Shown one piece after another: positions 32,294-37,282 of a stretch of 37,282 nucleotides of DNA (positions within the stretch are counted from its first letter, which is position 1; each line of letters starts with the position of its first letter). Where the stretch lies: assembly GCF_001418565.1 (NCBI RefSeq), contig NZ_LIQQ01000279.1, forward strand, positions 1 through 37,282, read 5' to 3'. The notes under the pieces are model-generated. The model was not told the DNA's origin, searched no databases, and saw only the letters and a program-made list of their open reading frames with translations. Source of the DNA: Streptomyces graminilatus. Lineage in GTDB: Bacteria > Actinomycetota > Actinomycetes > Streptomycetales > Streptomycetaceae. Made by a program: the position numbers and the translations under genes.

Positions 32294-32605
32294 AGTGAAA
32301 AATTGTGGATGGTCTGCCGCGATCAGATGTTTGGGTGTATGGCTTCCGCTGTGCCGGGCGGACGGAGGGCCCCTTTGTTGTAGCCTCACCGCCGAGGCGG
32401 CGACCTCTTGGGCCGGTGCTCAAGTCTGCCATCCGGAACCCCGCCGACCGGGGATCGACCCCTGTCGCACGCGGTTCTCACCGTATCTCCGCATGTTCTC
32501 CGAGCGGTACGCCCGTGCCGGATCCGGCCTGCCGTGGCGGCGTGGCCGCAGGGCGCGGGCCGAGACCGGTGCGACACGCGCCGCATGATGGATGTACGAG
32601 CCAAT
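32294..32605. other. Divergent lexA/nrdR intergenic region, central part
   Basis: I see no convincing gene in these 312 bases. CCCC/GGGG-type short hairpins occur near 32440-32455. A second LexA box, a cobalamin riboswitch and tRNA genes were looked for and not found. Short open frames here lack ribosome binding sites and family resemblance. Confidence 0.5.
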
Positions 32606-32621
32606 CCCCACATCTAGTGGT
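32606..32621 (+). promoter_or_regulatory. NrdR box 1
   Basis: CCCCACATCTAGTGGT resembles the NrdR consensus (acaCwAtATaTwGtgt type), with CCAC and GTGG arms. It lies upstream of nrdR-nrdJ and is paired with a second copy exactly 31 bp downstream. Confidence 0.7.
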
Positions 32622-32636
32622 TGGATTGCGGCCGTA

Positions 32637-32652
32637 GCCCAGAAGTTGTGGT
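32637..32652 (+). promoter_or_regulatory. NrdR box 2
   Basis: GCCCAGAAGTTGTGGT agrees with box 1 at 11 of 16 positions and begins exactly 31 bp after it, the three-helical-turn spacing known for NrdR operators. A TATGCT at 32684-32689 may be the -10 box that they control. Confidence 0.6.
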
Positions 32653-32760
32653 CCCCCGGGTCTTCGGACCCTCGGGCATCACCTATGCTGGGGGCTGCTT
32701 CGAGGGGCTCAAAGGCCTTTGCGAGGCCATTGAGTCTGCTGTGAGGGAGGGTTGGAGAAC

Positions 32761-33312
32761 ATGCACTGCCCCTTCTGCAGGCACCCCGACAGCCGTGTGG
32801 TCGACAGTCGAACGACCGACGACGGCACGTCGATCCGCAGGCGCCGCCAGTGTCCTGACTGCTCCCGTCGGTTCACGACCGTCGAGACGTGTTCGCTCAT
32901 GGTGGTCAAGCGGTCCGGAGTCACCGAACCGTTCAGCCGTACGAAGGTCATCAACGGCGTGCGCAAGGCATGCCAGGGGCGGCCTGTCACCGAGGACGCT
33001 CTCGCCCAGCTCGGCCAGCGGGTCGAGGAGGCGGTGCGCGCCACCGGAAGCGCCGAGCTGACCACCCATGACGTGGGGCTGGCCATACTCGGCCCCTTGC
33101 AGGAACTCGACCTCGTCGCCTACCTGCGATTCGCGTCCGTCTACCGGGCGTTCGACTCGCTGGACGACTTCGAGGCCGCCGTCGCGGAGCTCAGGGAAGC
33201 ATCGCGCCGCCCCGCCGTGGACGACGAAGACCCGGATGTGGGGCGCCAGGAAGACGATCGCGGGTCCGGAGGGACTGCTTCGGTCCCCGTGCCCGCCAAC
33301 GCCGCCGACTGA
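32761..33312 (+). CDS. nrdR: Transcriptional repressor NrdR
   Basis: Nucleotide-sensing repressor of ribonucleotide reductase genes. The 183-residue protein has the zinc ribbon at its N-terminus (Cys3, Cys6, Cys31, Cys34 in HCPFC and QCPDC), then an ATP-cone domain from about residue 45 ([22 protein letters not shown]) to 140. The last 35 residues are an acidic tail with no known role. ATG 32761 has GGAG 3 nt upstream; the frame opens at TTG 32752, inside that site. It is first in an operon with nrdJ and has two NrdR boxes ahead of it, implying self-control. Confidence 0.96.
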   Translation: MHCPFCRHPDSRVVDSRTTDDGTSIRRRRQCPDCSRRFTTVETCSLMVVKRSGVTEPFSRTKVINGVRKACQGRPVTEDALAQLGQRVEEAVRATGSAELTTHDVGLAILGPLQELDLVAYLRFASVYRAFDSLDDFEAAVAELREASRRPAVDDEDPDVGRQEDDRGSGGTASVPVPANAAD

Positions 33313-33374
33313 CCGGCGGGCCCGACCCGGACCGCGTGTTCGGACCGGCCCCGGGAACGGCGATCCAAGGACCT

Positions 33375-33406
33375 GCTGCGGGCGGCAGCGAGAAGGTGCC
33401 CGCAGC
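33375..33406 (+). other. Hairpin between nrdR and nrdJ
   Basis: GCTGCGGGC and GCCCGCAGC form a perfect 9-bp stem with a 14-nt loop in the 165-base gap. It has no T tract; it could tune the ratio of the two products by partial termination or mRNA processing. Confidence 0.45.
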
Positions 33407-33477
33407 GCAAGAAACAGCACCGTGTCACGGGAACAGTGTGGCACTTCTGGGCGTTTTGCCCGATACAGGGAGGCGGC

Positions 33478-36384
33478 ATGACAGAGACGGCGAGCGGTCC
33501 GGCACGGAGTTCCCGCGCCAAGGGCAGCATCAAGGCGAGCAAGGGGCTGCGCATCGAGCGCATCCACACCACCCCCGGCGTGCACCCGTACGACGAGGTC
33601 GAGTGGGCGAGCCGTGACGTCGTCATGACCAACTGGCGCGACGGCTCGGTCAACTTCGAGCAGCGTGGCGTCGAGTTCCCCGAGTTCTGGTCGGTGAACG
33701 CGGTCAACATCGTCACCAGCAAGTACTTCCGCGGTGCCGTCGGCACCCCGCAGCGCGAGGTGAGCCTCAAGCAGCTCATCGACCGCATCGTGAAGACGTA
33801 CACGAAGGCCGGTGAGGAGTACAAGTACTTCGCCTCCCCGGCCGACGCCGAGATCTTCGAGCACGAGCTGGCGTACGCCCTCCTGCACCAGATCTTCAGC
33901 TTCAACAGCCCCGTCTGGTTCAACGTCGGCACCCCGCAGCCCCAGCAGGTCTCGGCCTGCTTCATCCTGTCCGTCGACGACTCCATGGAGTCGATCCTCG
34001 ACTGGTACAAGGAAGAGGGCATGATCTTCAAGGGCGGCTCCGGCGCCGGCCTGAACCTCTCCCGGATCCGCTCCTCCAAGGAACTGCTCTCCTCCGGCGG
34101 CAACGCCTCCGGGCCGGTCTCCTTCATGCGCGGCGCCGACGCGTCGGCCGGCACGATCAAGTCGGGCGGCGCCACCCGCCGCGCGGCCAAGATGGTCATC
34201 CTCGACGTCGACCACCCCGACATCGAGGACTTCATCGAGACCAAGGTGAAGGAAGAGGAGAAGATCCGCGCCCTGCGCGACGCGGGCTTCGACATGGACC
34301 TGGGCGGCGACGACATCACGTCCGTCCAGTACCAGAACGCCAACAACTCGGTCCGTGTGAACGACACGTTCATGAAGGCCGTCGAGGCGGGCGGCAAGTT
34401 CGGCCTCACCTCCCGGATGACCGGCGAGGTCATCGAGGAGGTCGACGCCAAGTCGCTCTTCCGCAAGCTGGCCGAGGCCGCCTGGGCCTGCGCCGACCCG
34501 GGCATCCAGTACGACGACACGATCAACCAGTGGCACACGTGCCCGGAGTCCGGCCGTATCAACGGCTCGAACCCGTGCAGCGAGTACATGCACCTGGACA
34601 ACACGTCCTGCAACCTGGCCTCCCTGAACCTGATGAAGTTCCTCAAGGACGACGGCAAGGGCCGCCAGTCCTTCGAGATCGACAGGTTCGCCAAGGTCGT
34701 CGAGCTGGTCATCACCGCGATGGACATCTCCATCTGCTTCGCCGACTTCCCGACCCAGAAGATCGGCGAGAACACGCGCGCGTTCCGCCAGCTCGGCATC
34801 GGCTACGCCAACCTGGGCGCCCTGCTGATGGCGACCGGTCACGCGTACGACTCCGAGGGCGGCCGTGCCCTCGCCGGTGCCATCACCTCCCTGATGACCG
34901 GCACGTCGTACCGCCGCTCCGCCGAACTCGCCGCGGTCGTCGGCCCGTACGACGGTTACGCCCGCAACGCGCAGCCGCACCTGCGGGTCATGAAGCAGCA
35001 CGCCGACGAGAACACCAAGGCCGTCCGCGTCGACGACCTGGACACCCCGATCTGGGCCGCCGCCACGGAGGCCTGGCAGGACGTCGTCCGCATCGGCGAG
35101 AAGAACGGTTTCCGTAACGCCCAGGCGTCCGTCATCGCCCCGACCGGCACCATCGGTCTCGCGATGTCCTGCGACACCACGGGTCTTGAGCCCGACCTCG
35201 CGCTGGTCAAGTTCAAGAAGCTCGTCGGCGGCGGCTCGATGCAGATCGTCAACGGCACGGTCCCGCAGGCCCTGCGCCGCCTGGGCTACCAGGAGGAGCA
35301 GATCGAGGCGATCGTCGCCCACATCGCCGAGCACGGCCATGTGATCGACGCCCCGGGCCTCAAGCACGAGCACTACGAGGTGTTCGACTGCGCCATGGGC
35401 GAGCGGACCATCTCCGCGATGGGCCACGTCCGGATGATGGCCGCGATCCAGCCGTGGATCTCCGGCGCCCTGTCCAAGACGGTCAACATGCCGGAGACGG
35501 CGACCGTCGAGGAGGTCGAGGAGATCTACTTCGAGGCGTGGAAGATGGGCGTCAAGGCGCTCGCGATCTACCGCGACAACTGCAAGGTCGGCCAGCCGCT
35601 CTCCGTCAAGAAGAAGGAGGACGAGAAGACCGCGGTGACCGCGAAGACCGAGGCGACGATCCGTGAGGCCGTCGAGAAGGTCGTCGAGTACCGCCCGGTC
35701 CGCAAGCGCCTCCCGAAGGGCCGCCCCGGCATCACCACGTCCTTCACGGTCGGCGGCGCCGAGGGCTACATGACCGCCAACTCCTACCCGGACGACGGTC
35801 TCGGCGAGGTCTTCCTGAAGATGTCCAAGCAGGGCTCCACCCTCGCGGGCATGATGGACGCCTTCTCGATCGCCATCTCGGTGGGCCTCCAGTACGGCGT
35901 GCCGCTGGAGACGTACGTCTCGAAGTTCACGAACATGCGCTTCGAGCCGGCCGGCATGACGGACGACCCCGATGTCCGCATGGCCCAGTCGATCGTCGAC
36001 TACATCTTCCGCCGCCTCGCGCTGGACTTCCTCCCCTTCGAGACGCGCTCCGCCCTCGGCATCCACTCGGCCGACGAGCGCCAGCGTCACCTGGAGACGG
36101 GGTCCTACGAGCCGTCCATCGACGATGAAGAGGTCGACATCGAGGGCCTGGCCCAGTCGGCGCCCCGCGCCCAGGAGCTGAAGGCCGTGGCCGCCCCGAA
36201 GGCGGTCGCCGCCCAGGCCCCGGAGCCCGTGCTGACGCAGGTCCACACCAGTGCCGAACTGGTGGAGATGCAACTCGGCATCCAGGCGGACGCCCCGCTG
36301 TGCTTCTCCTGCGGTACGAAGATGCAGCGGGCCGGGTCCTGCTACATCTGCGAGGGCTGCGGGTCGACCAGCGGTTGCAGCTAG
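33478..36384 (+). CDS. nrdJ: Adenosylcobalamin-dependent (class II) ribonucleotide reductase
   Basis: Reduces ribonucleotides to deoxyribonucleotides with a B12-derived radical, so works with or without oxygen. The 968-residue protein starts at ATG 33478 behind GGGAGG. Visible elements are the redox-active Cys161 in VSACFILSVDD, substrate-loop FKGGSGAGLNLS, the NPCSE motif (365-369, Cys367) near the radical site, and Cys378 in NTSCNLASLNL. Near the end lies a NAPTG-like region APTGTIGLAMSCDTTG. The C-terminus carries six cysteines (942-967) including CFSCG and CYICEGCG, a zinc-finger-like tail thought to shuttle electrons from thioredoxin. It is cotranscribed with nrdR; no B12 riboswitch is seen here. 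Confidence 0.97.
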   Translation: MTETASGPARSSRAKGSIKASKGLRIERIHTTPGVHPYDEVEWASRDVVMTNWRDGSVNFEQRGVEFPEFWSVNAVNIVTSKYFRGAVGTPQREVSLKQLIDRIVKTYTKAGEEYKYFASPADAEIFEHELAYALLHQIFSFNSPVWFNVGTPQPQQVSACFILSVDDSMESILDWYKEEGMIFKGGSGAGLNLSRIRSSKELLSSGGNASGPVSFMRGADASAGTIKSGGATRRAAKMVILDVDHPDIEDFIETKVKEEEKIRALRDAGFDMDLGGDDITSVQYQNANNSVRVNDTFMKAVEAGGKFGLTSRMTGEVIEEVDAKSLFRKLAEAAWACADPGIQYDDTINQWHTCPESGRINGSNPCSEYMHLDNTSCNLASLNLMKFLKDDGKGRQSFEIDRFAKVVELVITAMDISICFADFPTQKIGENTRAFRQLGIGYANLGALLMATGHAYDSEGGRALAGAITSLMTGTSYRRSAELAAVVGPYDGYARNAQPHLRVMKQHADENTKAVRVDDLDTPIWAAATEAWQDVVRIGEKNGFRNAQASVIAPTGTIGLAMSCDTTGLEPDLALVKFKKLVGGGSMQIVNGTVPQALRRLGYQEEQIEAIVAHIAEHGHVIDAPGLKHEHYEVFDCAMGERTISAMGHVRMMAAIQPWISGALSKTVNMPETATVEEVEEIYFEAWKMGVKALAIYRDNCKVGQPLSVKKKEDEKTAVTAKTEATIREAVEKVVEYRPVRKRLPKGRPGITTSFTVGGAEGYMTANSYPDDGLGEVFLKMSKQGSTLAGMMDAFSIAISVGLQYGVPLETYVSKFTNMRFEPAGMTDDPDVRMAQSIVDYIFRRLALDFLPFETRSALGIHSADERQRHLETGSYEPSIDDEEVDIEGLAQSAPRAQELKAVAAPKAVAAQAPEPVLTQVHTSAELVEMQLGIQADAPLCFSCGTKMQRAGSCYICEGCGSTSGCS

Positions 36385-36420
36385 CGGCGCCGGACGGTCC
36401 CCGACCGTCGGGTGAATGAG

Positions 36421-36459
36421 GAAGGAGGGGTGCCGGCCATGTGCCGGTGCCCCTCCTTC
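36421..36459. terminator. Bidirectional terminator between nrdJ and terD
   Basis: GAAGGAGGGG (36421-36430) and CCCCTCCTTC (36450-36459) pair perfectly, and CCGG/CCGG continues the stem beyond a 2-base mismatch. It lies 36 bases after nrdJ and 51 bases after the terD-like stop. A smaller 7-bp hairpin (GACGGTC/GACCGTC, 36393-36409) precedes it. Confidence 0.8.
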
Positions 36460-36510
36460 GTCGTGCCGTGGGCCGTGCGACCTTCGTCCCGGGGTGTTTC
36501 CGGGGCGGGA

Positions 36511-37044
36511 TCAGGCCTGGCGCATACGGCCCATCTCCCTGGTGAATGCCGACGGGTCGTCCTCGAAGCCCTGGACGCCGGAGTGGAAGTCCCACGACCC
36601 GTCCTCGTCACGGACGAACTCGCCGATGGTGGCGGCCGTGGACCCCGTCACGGTGCCGAAGTCGCCCTCGGCCAGGACGGTGTAGCCCTCACGAATGCGC
36701 ATGCCCGGCCCCAGGACGCCCGCGAACGTCCGGTGCGTGGAGCCCTGCTGGATGATGACGCCGACCACCACGCGCGCGTACTGGGCGCCCAGCCGGTCGA
36801 GCTCCAGTGTCATGACCTCGTCCCAGCCGAAGCCCTTCCCGTCCGCGCTGTCCCGGTTGAGCGTGATCGTGCCGTCCGGGGAACGGCTGTCGAAGTGCAC
36901 CAGATAGGCGGGATCGCCGTACGGATCGGTCGCCGTATAGGTCGCGGCGACGATGTCGAGATCGGTGGGCGGCTGACCTGCCGGACTCGGATCCCACTTC
37001 AGTTGGACTTCGGCCTTGCGGATCCCCTTGTTGAGGGCCTTCAC
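36511..37044 (-). CDS. TerD-family stress/tellurite-resistance-like protein
   Basis: A 177-residue cytoplasmic TerD-domain protein, a calcium-binding beta-sandwich family linked to tellurite resistance, stress and, in Streptomyces, development. The signature is present: VQLKWDPSPAGQPPTDLDIVA, ending in the acidic DLD and DSRSPDG loops, then VGVIIQQG and FHSGVQGFEDD. The TerD N-terminus (normally MGVSLxKGGNVSLT) is replaced by MKALNKGIRKAEVQLKWD, marking a divergent paralogue. Start GTG 37044 follows AGGGAAGTCTG. It is a single-gene unit, convergent with nrdJ; ligand and role are not determined. Confidence 0.85.
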   Translation of the reverse strand: MKALNKGIRKAEVQLKWDPSPAGQPPTDLDIVAATYTATDPYGDPAYLVHFDSRSPDGTITLNRDSADGKGFGWDEVMTLELDRLGAQYARVVVGVIIQQGSTHRTFAGVLGPGMRIREGYTVLAEGDFGTVTGSTAATIGEFVRDEDGSWDFHSGVQGFEDDPSAFTREMGRMRQA

Positions 37045-37186
37045 CAGACTTCCCTTCCCCGTTCGCCGTGTGCTGTCGCGTCAACTGCCGGTACACCACC
37101 GCTGGTTGTCCATCGTGCCACGCGCGCGGGGGCGCTCGCGCGGTCGCAGTACGCCCGAGCGTGACCGGCGCCACGCCACTGGGCCT

Positions 37187-37192
37187 TACGAT
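37187..37192 (+). promoter_or_regulatory. -10 box for the gene at the right edge
   Basis: TACGAT ends 6 nt before the GTG of the last gene, with no ribosome binding site between, again a leaderless geometry. Confidence 0.4.
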
Positions 37193-37198
37193 GGCGCG

Positions 37199-37282
37199 GT
37201 GCTGGTCAAGTGGATTCGCTGCACCGTGGTGGACCGCCGCGGTTTCGAACGGGGGCAGCGAAAATGGGCGGGACTTCTGGGG
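37199..37282 (+). CDS. DUF4937/YdbC-like protein, 3' end outside window
   Basis: Only the first 28 codons are present, GTG at 37199 followed by LVKWIRCTVVDRRGFERGQ and then RKWAGLLG. I recognise this opening from a conserved streptomycete protein annotated as YdbC or DUF4937, a small protein of unknown function. It is divergent from terD. The lack of a ribosome binding site and the TACGAT box at 37187 suggest a leaderless message. Confidence 0.6.
   Translation, partial: MLVKWIRCTVVDRRGFERGQRKWAGLLG

Noticed and set aside
32294..33477. Cobalamin riboswitch controlling the B12-dependent reductase operon
   Set aside because: The conserved B12-box (GCCACTG-type) and surrounding helices are absent upstream of nrdR and between nrdR and nrdJ.
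32683..36273. A 1196-codon minus-strand open frame opposite nrdR and nrdJ
   Set aside because: It is the antisense of two clearly recognised genes; long antisense frames are expected when third codon positions are nearly all G or C. The translation is Leu/Arg/Gly/Asp-rich with no domain.
1..37282. Mobile elements, CRISPR arrays, tRNA or rRNA genes
   Set aside because: No transposase or integrase-like protein, no regularly spaced repeats, and no cloverleaf or CCA-ended structures were recognised anywhere in the window.

Overview
The window is a stretch of a Streptomyces (or very close actinomycete) chromosome core. GC content is very high, genes start with ATG, GTG or TTG, and several genes have a TANNNT -10 box about 6-9 nt before the start codon with no ribosome binding site. 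As far as I recall, the gene order from recX through miaB/miaA, dapF, the RelA/SpoT homologue, hflX, dinG, lexA, nrdR and nrdJ matches the S. coelicolor core around SCO5770-SCO5806. I see no insertion sequence, phage gene, tRNA or CRISPR array. Both edges cut a gene: recX on the left (5' end missing) and a DUF4937/YdbC-like gene on the right (3' end missing).

Left part (1-10920). recX converges on a minus-strand sulfur operon of cysteine dioxygenase and a rhodanese-like protein. That operon is preceded by a previously unlabelled Cys-rich leader peptide. The 3' codons of the leader can pair perfectly with the dioxygenase Shine-Dalgarno sequence, which is the most striking regulatory structure in the window. 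Next come an FAD monooxygenase and a complete glutamate-type ABC importer (gluA-gluB-gluC-gluD, minus strand). Divergent from gluA is an OmpR-type response regulator and histidine kinase pair. Convergent to the kinase is an orphan membrane-anchored TAXI solute-binding protein with no TRAP membrane subunits nearby. Together these suggest, without proving, a glutamate-sensing module.

Middle part (11040-24496). A MazG-like pyrophosphohydrolase and the two tRNA-A37 modification enzymes MiaB and MiaA flank a small RelE/ParE-like protein, a LigB-fold protein that lacks its usual metal ligands, an MT0933-type small protein and an acidic small protein. Then follow a three-TM membrane protein, dapF (lysine and peptidoglycan), a RelA/SpoT homologue (rshA) with an altered synthetase core, a secreted M1 aminopeptidase, the ribosome-associated GTPase HflX, and a trypsin-like lipoprotein protease.

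Right part (24808-37282). A compact plus-strand operon encodes an aminotransferase, an IucA/IucC-type NIS synthetase and an IucB/RhbD-type acyltransferase. It looks like a minimal orphan siderophore-type pathway with no decarboxylase, N-hydroxylase or transporter. It is followed by dinG, and by lexA (minus strand) with a clear LexA operator and promoter. Divergent from lexA, nrdR and nrdJ lie behind two NrdR-box-like elements spaced 31 bp apart. terD and the start of a DUF4937 gene close the window. Most convergent gene pairs are separated by strong inverted repeats that read as bidirectional terminators.
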